Assembly (NCBI RefSeq): GCF_004340875.1
Contig: NZ_SLXQ01000008.1
Coordinates: 1 to 64,000 of the forward strand
Reading direction: 5' to 3'
Source of the DNA: Tamaricihabitans halophyticus
Lineage (GTDB): Bacteria > Actinomycetota > Actinomycetes > Mycobacteriales > Pseudonocardiaceae
Length of the DNA stretch: 64,000 nucleotides
The notes beneath the pieces are model-generated. The model made no database searches, was not told where the DNA came from, and saw only the letters and a program-made list of their open reading frames with translations. Of the stretch, positions 1-8,590 are shown in pieces. A program made the translations under genes and the position numbers. The number at the start of each line of letters is the position of its first letter. Within the stretch, counting starts at the first letter, position 1.

Positions 1-1026
1 ACCCCCCGGATCATGGATTCGACTGGGGGACTCAGTCATGCCAAGCCCGGCGACCGCAGCTCCTGGACCAAGAGCCACGAACAAGGTAACGGGGGTGGCG
101 CGAGCCGCGCCCGGTGGACGCGCGGTACTGGTCCGGGACGCGGCGGGGTACCGACTGGACGCGGAGGTAGTGCGGCTCGACGCTACCGAACTGCGGGAGC
201 GGTTGGCCGCCGCCCGGTCGATCGACGAACCCGGAGACCGCGCCGCCGAGCTCGCCCCGACGCGCGCGCTCTGGCGCGGCCAGCCGTATGGCGAGTTTGG
301 TGACGAACCGTGGGCGATCGCGGAAGTCAGCGCGCTCGTCGAAGTTCGGCTGCAGGCGGTGGAAATGGAGGCCGCCGCTCGGCTGGACGCTGGTGACGCC
401 CCGCCCGCGTTGGCGATCGTAGCGCCGTTCCTGCCGGAGTACCCGATGCGCGAATCGCTGGTTGCCGTCGCGATGCACGCGGCATACGCGGCGCGGCGTA
501 TGCCCGAAGCGCTGCGGCTCTATGAACGGCTCCGCACGCAGCTTGCCGAGGAGCTTGGCGTCGACCCTGGCGAGGAAACCCAGCGGCTGTAAACCGGATC
601 CTTCGTCAGGATCCCGCGTTGGCCCCAGCCGCGCGCTCGGCTGCTGGCGCGGCGAAATCGGGGCAGCCGAAATCGGCACAAGGAAATCTGCCGAGGCACG
701 GCTCATCACTGGTCGGGCGTGCCGATGAGATCGACGAGACGCTGGGCCTTCTTGCCGACAACCGGCTGCTGACGGTCCTTGGGATCGGCGGAGTGGGCAA
801 GACGCGATTGGCGACCGCTGTCGCGGACCGGCTTCTTGAGCCCGGCGAGGTTGCCTCGGTGTGGTTTGTCGATCTCACGGTGCTCGGCAACGGGGCAGGC
901 GCGGGACCTGGCCAGGCGGCGATAACCCAGTTGGTCTCCAACGTGCTTGGGCTCGCGAGCAGGGGCGAGGAAGCCGATCCGATCGACCAGATAGCCACGG
1001 CCGTGCAGGGCCGAGACATCTTGTTG
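1..1026 (+). pseudogene. AfsR/SARP-type regulator remnant (BTAD plus NB-ARC start), frameshifted and truncated
   Basis: The frame open from the left window edge to the stop at 590-592 encodes a bacterial transcriptional activator domain (BTAD): LWRGQPYGEFGDEPWA, then TPR-like helices ending ELGVDPGEETQRL. From about 592 the next frame continues the family pattern, with RILRQDPALAP, then SSLVGR and an NB-ARC P-loop GIGGVGKTR near 782-810. The two frames join if one base is restored at about 589-590. Family members run several hundred residues further, but after QGRDILL (about 1026) the expected VLDNCEHL block is absent and unrelated sequence follows. No N-terminal winged-helix DNA-binding domain is visible, though it may lie left of the window. 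SARP/AfsR proteins activate secondary metabolism genes, but no biosynthetic cluster is visible here. Most likely a decayed gene. Confidence 0.8.
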
Positions 1027-1410
1027 CCGCCCCCGCCAAACGTGGCCGGCGTAGCGCCCACTCCCATGCTGGCCGGAGCACGGGCTGAATCCTGGCTCGA
1101 GCACGTGACCAATGGGGCGACATTGCGCCTTCACCCGCACCTTCGGTGCGTCAGCGCTTCAGCTCGGTTAGCTGATACGTGATCCATGGCGTCGAAGGTT
1201 ATGGCCCGTCGACCCAACTATCTCTCAACGTAACCGCCGGCTCGGGGACTACCAGCGGAAATGTTCCGCGACGCCTTTCCGCGGCGAGCGAGGTGGTCGT
1301 CTTGTGCGATTCACCGAACTCGGCTGTGGCCACTCGGACGATCGCACGAACTTGGGTGCGTTTGACTGACGAGACAATTCGTCATTGGCCGATCGCGGAA
1401 GGAGCGCCCG
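1027..1410. other. Intergenic remnant region without a supportable gene
   Basis: This 384-bp stretch lies between the broken AfsR-type gene and the MFS gene. Short open frames run through it, but none resembles a family I recognise and none has a convincing ribosome binding site. The left part is probably decayed continuation of the regulator gene or a deletion scar. The right end holds a palindrome (1367-1384) and the RBS GGAAGGAG at 1397-1404 of the next gene. Confidence 0.5.
1367..1384. promoter_or_regulatory. Inverted repeat TGACGA-N6-TCGTCA upstream of the MFS gene
   Basis: Perfect 6-bp arms separated by six bases, ending 26 bp before the GTG start at 1411. The left arm overlaps a TTGACT that could be a -35 element. 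This is the layout of a repressor site. The binding protein is unknown; the adjacent PucR-type regulator is one candidate by proximity only. Confidence 0.45.
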
Positions 1411-2682
1411 GTGCGACTGACTAGCAGTTCCGATGAAGCTCGAGGTACCCCATCGGAACAAGGAAGACTTTCGGTACGCGCAACCGAGTTCCGGACCATC
1501 GCGCTACTCGCCGGTGTCTACATCATCGATTACATCGACCGGGTGATGATCGCCGTCGCGTTGCCGTTGATCGGCGCTGAGTTCGGGCTCAACCGTACCG
1601 AGCAGGGCCTGATCGTGTCGGCCTTCGCGATCGCCTACCTGGTCAGCCAGCTGCCGAGTGGCCTACTGGCCGATCGAGTCGGCGCGCGCCCGCTTCTGCT
1701 GATCTCGTTGGTCGCTTGGTCGGTGTTTACCGCGGCCACGGGTCTCGCGCCGGGCCTGGTGGTGCTCCTCGTGCTGCGGGTGCTGTTCGGTATCGCGCAG
1801 GCGCTGTTTCCGCCCGCTTCGTTCAAAGCGATCGCTGAGCGCACTCGGCGCACGGCACGCAGCAGGGCGACGGGAATGTTGCTCGCCTCGAACTTCGCGG
1901 GTGCCGGGTTGGGGCCGCTCATCGTCTCGCCCCTGGTAGTGGCCGCCGGCTGGCGGCATACCTTCTGGATCGTCGCGGTCGGTGGCCTGATCATCGGCTT
2001 CGCGCTGTGGAAGCTCCTCCCCGCGCCACTGCCCAGGGAGGTAGCTGAGCCTGAGGAGCAGCAGACGGCCGATACCTCGACCGTTCCACTCAGCCATGTG
2101 CTGCGAAACGGGCTGGTGGTGCGCTGCACGCTGATGTTCGCCTGCTTCAACATGCTCTCGTACGGGATGATGACCTGGGTGCCCTCGTATCTCGTCGACG
2201 CGAAAGGCATGTCCATGGTCGCGGCAGGGGTATCCGCGGCGATCCCACAGTTGATCACCGCGGTCGCCGTGGTCATCGGAGGGTGGCTGATGAGTCGCTG
2301 GTTCGACCAGAAGCCGCAGCTACTCGTCGTCCCCGCGGTGACGATCGCGGCCGTGTTGCTCATCCCGATGCTGCTCGCCGAGGCGACCACGACGTTCACC
2401 GTCTTGCAAAGCCTCGCGATGTTCAGCGCCGGGCTGGCCATCATCGGCATCGTTGGCCTGCCAATGCGGGTGCTTCCGCGCGATCTTGTTGGTTCGGCGA
2501 TGGGCTTGGTCAATACCGGCGGGCAGTTCGCCGGTGTGGTCGCGCCACTGGTGATGGGCTGGCTCGCGGATCGCTTCGGGTTTGGCTCGGCATTCGGGTT
2601 CCTGGCCGCGACTACCTTGACCGCGGCACTGATCTCGCTGACTACCCGTGTCCAACACGGCCAACTGGGCAAGTCGGTCTAG
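1411..2682 (+). CDS. MFS transporter, ACS-like
   Basis: A 423-residue major facilitator protein with about 12 predicted membrane segments. The loop motif GLLADRVGARPLL follows the second segment, and a second copy, GWLADRFGFGSAF, sits in the C-terminal half. The N-terminal block YIIDYIDRVMIAVALPLIG resembles the anion:cation symporter (ACS) group, which imports organic anions such as sugar acids or aromatic acids; the substrate cannot be read here. The GTG start at 1411 is supported by GGAAGGAG at 1397-1404. Its TAG stop overlaps the stop of the convergent PucR gene in the tetranucleotide CTAG (2679-2682). A local regulator pairing with PucR is plausible. Confidence 0.88.
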   Translation: MRLTSSSDEARGTPSEQGRLSVRATEFRTIALLAGVYIIDYIDRVMIAVALPLIGAEFGLNRTEQGLIVSAFAIAYLVSQLPSGLLADRVGARPLLLISLVAWSVFTAATGLAPGLVVLLVLRVLFGIAQALFPPASFKAIAERTRRTARSRATGMLLASNFAGAGLGPLIVSPLVVAAGWRHTFWIVAVGGLIIGFALWKLLPAPLPREVAEPEEQQTADTSTVPLSHVLRNGLVVRCTLMFACFNMLSYGMMTWVPSYLVDAKGMSMVAAGVSAAIPQLITAVAVVIGGWLMSRWFDQKPQLLVVPAVTIAAVLLIPMLLAEATTTFTVLQSLAMFSAGLAIIGIVGLPMRVLPRDLVGSAMGLVNTGGQFAGVVAPLVMGWLADRFGFGSAFGFLAATTLTAALISLTTRVQHGQLGKSV

Positions 2683-4280
2683 CTGTCGTTGAATGGCCGC
2701 TGTGCCGGGCCGATCGGTGCGGGCATAGTCAACCGCAGCCGGTACACCCGGAGATCGATCATGATGGCGAGGCGGACATCGGGATCACTCAGGTCCGTAT
2801 CCGCGATATCGCTCAGCCTGGCCAACCGGTAGCGGAAGGTATTCGAGTGCACGTGCAGGCTCGCGGCGGCCTTGCCGATATCCCCGAAGCAGGTCAGATA
2901 GGCATCGAGGGTCGAAACCAGTTGGCTGCCGTGTTCGGCGTCGTGGCGGAGCAGTAGGGCTACGACGCCGTCGTCGGGCAACTCCGGACCACCAGTGCTC
3001 TCGGCGAGCCGGAGCAGCATCAGGTCGGTGCGCACCGACCGAAAGGAGGCGGTGGCCCGGTTGCCGCCAGCGATGATGCGCAGCACGTCGTCCGCGTCCG
3101 CGCGCGATACCGCGATCTTCGCGGGATCCTCGACGACGCGGCCGACCCCGGCGCGTAACGGTGTTTGTGAACCGGAACGCTGCACGAACTCATCGACGGC
3201 GCGGAGCGCGACCCGCTCATCGGCGACCGAGAGCAAGGCGTAGACAACGTCGTCGAGCAGCGTCACCGCCGTGGCCTGGTGTACGAGCCGCAGGTGCAGG
3301 CCGAGCGCATCGGAAACCCGGCTGAGTTCGGCCATGCGATCCGCCGCACCGATCGTCGAGCTCAGTTCGATGGCGATGACGCACACCGGCGATTCGGCAA
3401 TCCCTAGCTGTCGCGCGGTTTCCGCTACGTCACCGTCCCTGGTGAGCAGGGCGGTGAGCTGTTCCGCGTGCAGCCGGGAACCGGTCGTGGTCGCGACGCG
3501 TTCGTGGAGTAGGCGCAGTGCGACGATATCGGCGCAGGCGCGAAAGGCGCGGAGCCATTCCTCGGGTGGCGATTCCCGCACGACGGCCCAGACATAGCCC
3601 AGCGTCGTGGTACCGGCGCGCACCGCGATTACCGCCCGTGGCCAGTGATCAGGGAAGACCGCAGGTACGAAAACCGGGTCGCTACTGGCCGCCAGCTGGC
3701 CGAAGACCCCGAATTCGGCCAGCCGCCCCTGGTAGCGCTCGGGCACCTGCCGGCCGAGGACGGTGCGCACCCTGCCCTCGTCGGTGTCTTCCTGGCCGCT
3801 GGAGAACGCGAGTACGCGAGAGGCCGGGTCCTCGATTGTGATCGGCGCGTTCACCAGCGCGCCGATCTCGTTCGCGAGCTGGAACAGATCGCCAGGTGCG
3901 CCGTCGTGTCCAGCCCGGAGATCCGCCGTGTCCAGCAACCGTTGCAGCAGGGACAGGAGTTGTTCCCAAGCGACCCCACGCCCCACTTCGACCACGGTCA
4001 CGTCCGCGGACTCGGCCGCGGATCGCACGGTTGGGTCCGTCGCGACAGGTGCCTTGAGCAGCAGTGCGGTCGCCCCGGCCGAACCAAGTTCGGCGAGCGC
4101 GGCGCTCGCCGCGTGGGCGTCGGCAATGCCGATCCCGAGGACGATTCCGGCTGGCGGGATATCGATGGTCGCCGTGGGATCGTGGATGTGGAGATTGTCG
4201 ACTGGTCGCTCAGCCGTGCCCACGACGACCTGGAGCAGCGTGCTGCCGAGGTTCTGCACGATCGCGGCGAGCTGCGGCAC
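2679..4280 (-). CDS. PucR family transcriptional regulator
   Basis: The N-terminal part (LAAIVQNLGSTLLQVVVG and the block around ALAELGSAGATALLLK) matches the PucR N-terminal ligand-binding domain, and the middle resembles a GAF/GGDEF-like sensor. The C-terminus has the PucR helix-turn-helix: LVSTLDAYLTCFGDIGKAAA, then LHVHSNTFRYRLARL. PucR proteins regulate purine, amino acid and other catabolic genes. The longest frame starts at 4421. I prefer the GTG at 4280 (533 residues) because GGAGGTGAAGGGA lies just upstream; the ATG at 4316 has no Shine-Dalgarno sequence. It converges on the MFS gene with overlapping stop codons and diverges from the short HTH gene at 4383. Confidence 0.85.
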   Translation of the reverse strand: MPQLAAIVQNLGSTLLQVVVGTAERPVDNLHIHDPTATIDIPPAGIVLGIGIADAHAASAALAELGSAGATALLLKAPVATDPTVRSAAESADVTVVEVGRGVAWEQLLSLLQRLLDTADLRAGHDGAPGDLFQLANEIGALVNAPITIEDPASRVLAFSSGQEDTDEGRVRTVLGRQVPERYQGRLAEFGVFGQLAASSDPVFVPAVFPDHWPRAVIAVRAGTTTLGYVWAVVRESPPEEWLRAFRACADIVALRLLHERVATTTGSRLHAEQLTALLTRDGDVAETARQLGIAESPVCVIAIELSSTIGAADRMAELSRVSDALGLHLRLVHQATAVTLLDDVVYALLSVADERVALRAVDEFVQRSGSQTPLRAGVGRVVEDPAKIAVSRADADDVLRIIAGGNRATASFRSVRTDLMLLRLAESTGGPELPDDGVVALLLRHDAEHGSQLVSTLDAYLTCFGDIGKAAASLHVHSNTFRYRLARLSDIADTDLSDPDVRLAIMIDLRVYRLRLTMPAPIGPAQRPFNDS

Positions 4281-4382
4281 GGGGCTCCCTTCACCTCCGG
4301 TGTGTGCCTTGACCATAGGGGTGGGAAACCGGCACATCGTGTCGACTATCGTCGCTGAAGCATGTGATTCAGAACACCAGGA

Positions 4383-4793
4383 GTGCGTGTGTCGGAAGGG
4401 GCAGGGTCGGGTGAGCGCCATTCGACCGGTCGGCGACTGGATGCCGTGTTACCACTGGTCGAGCGGCAACACGCGCTCATCGAGCACCTTCGTGCCCGCG
4501 CACCACGGACTACCACGGCCGCGGAACTGGCCAGGCAACTTGGCGTCACCTCCCGAACGGTTGAGCGTGACGTGGCCCGCCTGGTCGACGCCGGGCTTCC
4601 GATCAGCGTGCGGCGGGGTCCCGGTGGGGGATACACCTTCGCCGCGCCGACCCGGCTGCCGCCCGTCGCCCTCACGCCCGCCGAGGCCGGAGCGCTGATC
4701 TCCGCCGTGGTGGCCGTCGGCCCGTACATCTCGGCCGCCGCGCGCTCGGCCATGGACAAACTGCTCACCGCGATCGGGCCAGACGGCTCCTGA
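4383..4793 (+). CDS. Short HTH (HTH_11/YafY-type) DNA-binding protein without WYL domain
   Basis: A 136-residue product. Residues of about 28-85 form an HTH_11/DeoR-like helix-turn-helix: ELARQLGVTSRTVERDVARL, then ISVRRGPGGGYTF. The remainder (LTPAEAGALISAVVAVG) is the start of the region that leads into the WYL domain in full YafY-type regulators (about 320 residues), but here the protein stops. Short proteins of this kind exist as standalone families, so this may be natural or a truncation. The start is uncertain, since GTG at 4383 and GTG at 4389 are both possible. It is divergent from PucR. Confidence 0.7.
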   Translation: MRVSEGAGSGERHSTGRRLDAVLPLVERQHALIEHLRARAPRTTTAAELARQLGVTSRTVERDVARLVDAGLPISVRRGPGGGYTFAAPTRLPPVALTPAEAGALISAVVAVGPYISAAARSAMDKLLTAIGPDGS

Positions 4794-4820
4794 CACGTCG
4801 TATCGCGGGGCGGATCGCGC

Positions 4821-5453
4821 TCACCGATCCCGCGCGGGTAGGTAACCCTCGGCGAACGCGGTGGCTACGGCTGCTGCCCGGTCGTTGACCCCGAGCTTCG
4901 CGTACACCTGCAGCAAGTACGTTTTCACCGTCGACTCACTGATGAACAGCTGTCGTGCCGCCTCGCGGTTCGTCATACCGCCAGCGATCAACTCCAGCAC
5001 TTCGAGTTCGCGTTGCGACAGCGGTTCGGCCGCTGGCTGGCGCACCTGTCCCATGAGTCTGGTCGCGACGGTCGGCGCGAGCACCGCTTCGCCGCGGGCG
5101 GCTGCCTCGACTGCCCGGAAGAGTTCGTCCCTCGGCGCGTCCTTCAGCACGTAACCGGTTGCCCCCGCCTGAATCGCGGCGAGCACGTCACTGTCCGAAT
5201 CGTACGTCGTCAACACGAGCACTCTGGCCGGGACGCCACGGTCGGCCAGCTCCGTGATCGCCGTGACGCCATCGGTGCGCGGCATCCGCAGGTCCATCAG
5301 GATCACGTCCGGCTCGAGACGTTGCGCCACGGCAACGGCTTCCGCGCCGTCAGCCGCCTCGCCGAGCACGTCGAACCGCTGGTCGGCGCTGAACATCCCG
5401 CGTAACCCGTCCCGCACCACCGGGTGATCGTCCACGATCAGTAGTGAGATCAC
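4821..5453 (-). CDS. NarL/LuxR-family response regulator
   Basis: A 210-residue protein. The receiver domain has the acidic pocket IVDDHP, the phospho-acceptor Asp in DVILMDLRMP and the Lys in YVLKDA. The C-terminal LuxR-type HTH reads LSQRELEVLELIAGGMTNRE, then ISESTVKTYLLQVYAKLGV. The GTG start at 5453 overlaps the TGA of the histidine kinase (GTGA), so the two are translationally coupled. It would bind DNA when phosphorylated by that kinase. It lies last in a four-gene operon with an ABC-2 exporter, a common arrangement for sensing and exporting antibiotics or membrane stressors. The frame is open further upstream, but that extension overlaps the kinase and is not used. Confidence 0.93.
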   Translation of the reverse strand: MISLLIVDDHPVVRDGLRGMFSADQRFDVLGEAADGAEAVAVAQRLEPDVILMDLRMPRTDGVTAITELADRGVPARVLVLTTYDSDSDVLAAIQAGATGYVLKDAPRDELFRAVEAAARGEAVLAPTVATRLMGQVRQPAAEPLSQRELEVLELIAGGMTNREAARQLFISESTVKTYLLQVYAKLGVNDRAAAVATAFAEGYLPARDR

Positions 5454-6700
5454 TGTCCACCTCCGACCGGAATCGCTGGCACTGAAGCAGAGATCGCGGT
5501 GCCACCACCCGGTTCTGCTTCGATATCGAGCTGACCCGCGAGCCGGCGCACGCGCTTGCGCATACCGATAAGCCCGAACCCGCCATATAGCGAGTCGTTG
5601 GCTCGCTTGGCATCGGGATCGAAACCAACCCCGTCGTCGCGCACGTCCAACAACACCCGATCCGTGAGGTACGACAGCGTCAGCCCAACGCGGTTGGCGT
5701 TCGCGTGCTTGGCGACGTTGGCGAGTGCTTCCTGCGCCGTGCGCAGCAGTGTCACCTCGACATCCGCGTGCATCGGCCGAGGATCTCCCGTGGTACTCAG
5801 CGTGGCATCGATATGGTTCACCTCCGCCCACCGCCGGACCACGTCGCCGATCGCGTCAGGTAGTCGGGACTCGGCGAGCGGTTCCGGGCCCATCGCGCGG
5901 ACCGTTCGACGAGCCTCGACAAGGCTTTCCCTGGCCAGATTCATCGCGTTGGACGTATGCCGGTGGGCCGTCCTCGGCTCATCGTGTGCCTGCTCGGCCG
6001 CCTGCAGCTGGGTGACGATACCGGCCAGTCCCTGGGCAAGGGTGTCGTGGATCTCGTGGGCCATTCGCTGTCGTTCGTCCAGTACGCCCGCCGTGCGGGC
6101 CTGGGCGATCAGCTTTGCGTGCAAGCCCGCGTTTTCCGTGAGTGCGGCTTCGAGTCGCTGGTTGGCCTCGTGTAGCTCGGCGAGCGTACGGTGCTGCTCC
6201 CGGTTACGTCGATCGGTCATGTCCATGATCGAGAAGCACGCACCGCTCAGTATTGTCGAGACGAGCGCAACCAGCCCCCACTGCCACCAGTCGCCGCCGC
6301 CGATCCTCGACAGCCCGCCGAGATAGGACACCGCCATGATCATGGACGTGACGGTCGACCCGAGATATCGCCACTGGTTCCTGAGGTATTCGTAGGCATG
6401 CGTATAGCCAATGAAACCGAAGATGCCGTACCAGGGCGCGAGTGCCACCAGGCCGGCGAGTAGTCCGATCAGTCCCGTGTAGTACAGCGTCTGCCCGATG
6501 CCGCGCTCGCGCCAGCGCCGGTTCGTGTCGAAAAGGATCAGCCAGCCTGCCGCTGCCAGGGCGAGCGTGAGCATGGCCGGTACGGGCACCGCGATATCCC
6601 GCTGTAGCACGGCGAAGACCGTGCTGATGGCCAGTAGGGGATAGGGCAGGAGGATGGTGCCCCACCAGTACTCCTGCCCTTCCTCCTGCTCGACGCTCAT
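5450..6700 (-). CDS. Sensor histidine kinase, NarL/DesK type
   Basis: A 416-residue membrane kinase. Roughly residues 15-165 hold five or six hydrophobic segments, followed by a coiled linker and the HisKA_3 H-box ERQRMAHEIHDTLAQG containing the phosphorylated His. The HATPase domain shows the N-box region AQEALANVAKHANA, DVRDDGVGFD and GGFGLIGMRKR. There is no large extracellular domain, so it belongs to the intramembrane-sensing class. The ATG at 6700, preceded by GGGAG, is preferred to 6727. It is co-transcribed with the response regulator downstream (4-bp overlap) and the ABC permease 61 bp upstream. Confidence 0.92.
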   Translation of the reverse strand: MSVEQEEGQEYWWGTILLPYPLLAISTVFAVLQRDIAVPVPAMLTLALAAAGWLILFDTNRRWRERGIGQTLYYTGLIGLLAGLVALAPWYGIFGFIGYTHAYEYLRNQWRYLGSTVTSMIMAVSYLGGLSRIGGGDWWQWGLVALVSTILSGACFSIMDMTDRRNREQHRTLAELHEANQRLEAALTENAGLHAKLIAQARTAGVLDERQRMAHEIHDTLAQGLAGIVTQLQAAEQAHDEPRTAHRHTSNAMNLARESLVEARRTVRAMGPEPLAESRLPDAIGDVVRRWAEVNHIDATLSTTGDPRPMHADVEVTLLRTAQEALANVAKHANANRVGLTLSYLTDRVLLDVRDDGVGFDPDAKRANDSLYGGFGLIGMRKRVRRLAGQLDIEAEPGGGTAISASVPAIPVGGGQ

Positions 6701-6761
6701 CTCTGGCTCCCGTCGCCACCCGCCCACGCCGCGATCTCCCAGCGAGGTCTTCCTACGCCAC

Positions 6762-7502
6762 TCATTCCCACCGGAAGTACCGCGCGGCCAGTCCGGCAGC
6801 GAGCACCGTCCACGCCAGCAGTACCGTCAGATGCAGCAATTGTGGCAGCTGGCCCGTGGTGGTGTCCTGCAACGACTGCACGGCGGCGCCGAGTGGGGTG
6901 AGATCGCTGATCGTCCGGAGCACGTCGTTCATCGACGCGCGCGGTATCCACAGGCCAGCGAAGAACATACTCGGGAACAGCAGGACGGTCCCGATGGCTC
7001 CGGCGCCCTTGCCGCTCGGCGCCCACGCGGCCACGAGCAGTCCAATCGCGAGCATCGCCAACGCGGAAAGCAGGTACGCGCCGAGGAATCCGGGCAGCTG
7101 TTCCGGCAGGGCGACGTCGAAGGCGACGCGGGCGATGGCGAGTACCGCCAACATCGTGACCGTGGACAGCAGGGCACACATCAACAGTTGCGCACCAAGC
7201 AGAATGCGGGGTTTAACCGGCGTGATTCGCATCCGCCGCAGGACACCCTTCTCGCGGTAGGTGGCGAACTGCTGTGGCAGACCGGTGAACGCGAACAATG
7301 CGATGCTCAACGCGACGATGATGGGCGTGTACACATCGATGACCCGCGAGTCCGCGAGGTTGGCTACAGGTTCCCGAAAGGACGGGATGACACCGAGGAT
7401 CACAAGCAGGAGCGGGGGTATCCCGAGCGTGAAGAACACGCTCATCGGCTCACGGAAGAACAGCTTCGTCTCGACCGCGGCCAGTCGGTACAGGGCGGAC
7501 AT
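6762..7502 (-). CDS. ABC-2 type transporter permease
   Basis: A 246-residue integral membrane protein with about six hydrophobic segments, typical of the ABC-2 membrane family (DrrB/YadH-like). Family features include the segment FATYREKGVLRRMRITPV and, near the C-terminus, SMFFAGLWIPRASM with a TPLGAAVQSL stretch. The ATG at 7502 has GAGGAG upstream and lies 10 bp after the ATP-binding subunit gene. It presumably forms an exporter with that ATPase. The operon with a two-component system suggests export of a toxic or signalling molecule, but the substrate cannot be deduced. Confidence 0.9.
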   Translation of the reverse strand: MSALYRLAAVETKLFFREPMSVFFTLGIPPLLLVILGVIPSFREPVANLADSRVIDVYTPIIVALSIALFAFTGLPQQFATYREKGVLRRMRITPVKPRILLGAQLLMCALLSTVTMLAVLAIARVAFDVALPEQLPGFLGAYLLSALAMLAIGLLVAAWAPSGKGAGAIGTVLLFPSMFFAGLWIPRASMNDVLRTISDLTPLGAAVQSLQDTTTGQLPQLLHLTVLLAWTVLAAGLAARYFRWE

Positions 7503-7512
7503 TGTGGTCTCC

Positions 7513-8421
7513 TCAGGATTCGATGGAACGGCCGGTGAGCGCGACGAACGCGTCGTCCAGCGAGGTTTGCTCGACACGCAGGTCCTCAGCGACGACGTGA
7601 TGCTGGCTGAGCACTGTGGTCACCGCGAGCAACAGGTTGCCCACGCCGGTGACCACGAGCTGTTCTCCGGCCGACATCGCGGTGGTGACCTCGGGGGCCA
7701 CCGTGAGGGCGGCGGGGTCGAGCGGTGCCGATGGCCGAAAGCGGATTCGTTGTTCCCCATCGACCCGTGCGACCAGCCCAGCGGGGGTGTCCAGTGCGAC
7801 GACCCTGCCGGAATCGATGACGGCGAGGCGGTCGCAGAGACGTTCGGCCTCAGCCATGAAATGCGTGACCATCAGGATCGTGACGCCGCGATCCCGGATG
7901 CGCTCGATGAGATCCCAGGTATCGCGCCTGGCTTGCGGATCGAGACCCGTGGTGAGTTCGTCGAGCACCGCGACGCGCGGCGCGCCGAGCAAGGCGAGCG
8001 CGATCGACAGGCGCTGCTGCTGCCCACCGGATAGCCGGCGGAACTGGGCGTCTGCCTTGTCCGTGAGGCGCAGAACCTCGATCAGTTCCCGCCAGTCGGC
8101 CGGATCGCGGTAGAAGGAGCTGTACAGCTCCAGGGCCTCGCGGACCGTGAGCTTGTCCGGTAGGGCGCTAGTCTGCAGCTGTGCGCCCAGTAGCTGGCGC
8201 AGTTCATCGTCGTCCCGTCGCGGATCGATATCGCAGACCCGAACGCTGCCGGCGTCCGGGACGCGTAGTCCCTCGATGCATTCGACGGTCGTGGTTTTCC
8301 CTGCACCGTTCGGCCCCAGAATGCCGAAGATCTCGCCCTGGTCAACGGTAAAGCTGACCCCGTTCAGTACGGTGTGGTCGCCGTAATGCTTGACCAATCC
8401 GGCTACCTCAATAATCGCCAT
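7513..8421 (-). CDS. ABC transporter ATP-binding protein (DrrA-like exporter)
   Basis: A 302-residue cytoplasmic ATPase. It has Walker A GPNGAGKTT, signature LSGGQQQRLS, Walker B VAVLDELTTGLD and the switch His in VTHFMAEAE. The usual Pro of the D-E-P triplet after Walker B is Leu here (DEL), while the catalytic Glu is kept. A C-terminal extension of about 90 residues is typical of DrrA-type exporter subunits. First gene of the leftward operon ATPase, permease, kinase, response regulator. Confidence 0.93.
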   Translation of the reverse strand: MAIIEVAGLVKHYGDHTVLNGVSFTVDQGEIFGILGPNGAGKTTTVECIEGLRVPDAGSVRVCDIDPRRDDDELRQLLGAQLQTSALPDKLTVREALELYSSFYRDPADWRELIEVLRLTDKADAQFRRLSGGQQQRLSIALALLGAPRVAVLDELTTGLDPQARRDTWDLIERIRDRGVTILMVTHFMAEAERLCDRLAVIDSGRVVALDTPAGLVARVDGEQRIRFRPSAPLDPAALTVAPEVTTAMSAGEQLVVTGVGNLLLAVTTVLSQHHVVAEDLRVEQTSLDDAFVALTGRSIES

Positions 8422-8490
8422 AACCGCAGCCTGCCGGGTGGGCGAGCACCACGGGACTGGTTAATCAGGCATGGCTCGTGGACGACCGGA

Positions 8491-8528
8491 GGAGGCGGCC
8501 ATCAACCGATCGGTGGAGGGCCGCCTCC
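8491..8528. terminator. Hairpin between the TcuA-like gene and the ABC/TCS operon
   Basis: Ten-base-pair perfect stem (GGAGGCGGCC with GGCCGCCTCC) around an 18-nt loop, located after the stop of the flavoprotein gene (8591) and before the ABC ATPase gene (start 8421). All genes here read leftward, so it probably ends the module-1 transcript. No clear U-tract follows, as is common in actinobacteria. Confidence 0.55.
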
Positions 8529-8590
8529 TGTCGAGCTCCGCGACATCGCAGGGCAGGTGCGGGCAATCGGTTCCCGAACGCGTCGCTCAG

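Noticed and set aside
1635-2672. Leftward open frame antisense to the MFS gene
   Set aside because: Shadow of the MFS coding sequence; composition rich in Thr, Ser, Pro and Arg with no motif.
3645-4698. Rightward open frames opposite the PucR gene
   Set aside because: Shadow frames; the leftward PucR domains are unambiguous.
5454-5831. Upstream extension of the response regulator frame
   Set aside because: It lies within the histidine kinase gene; the receiver domain begins right at the GTG of 5453.
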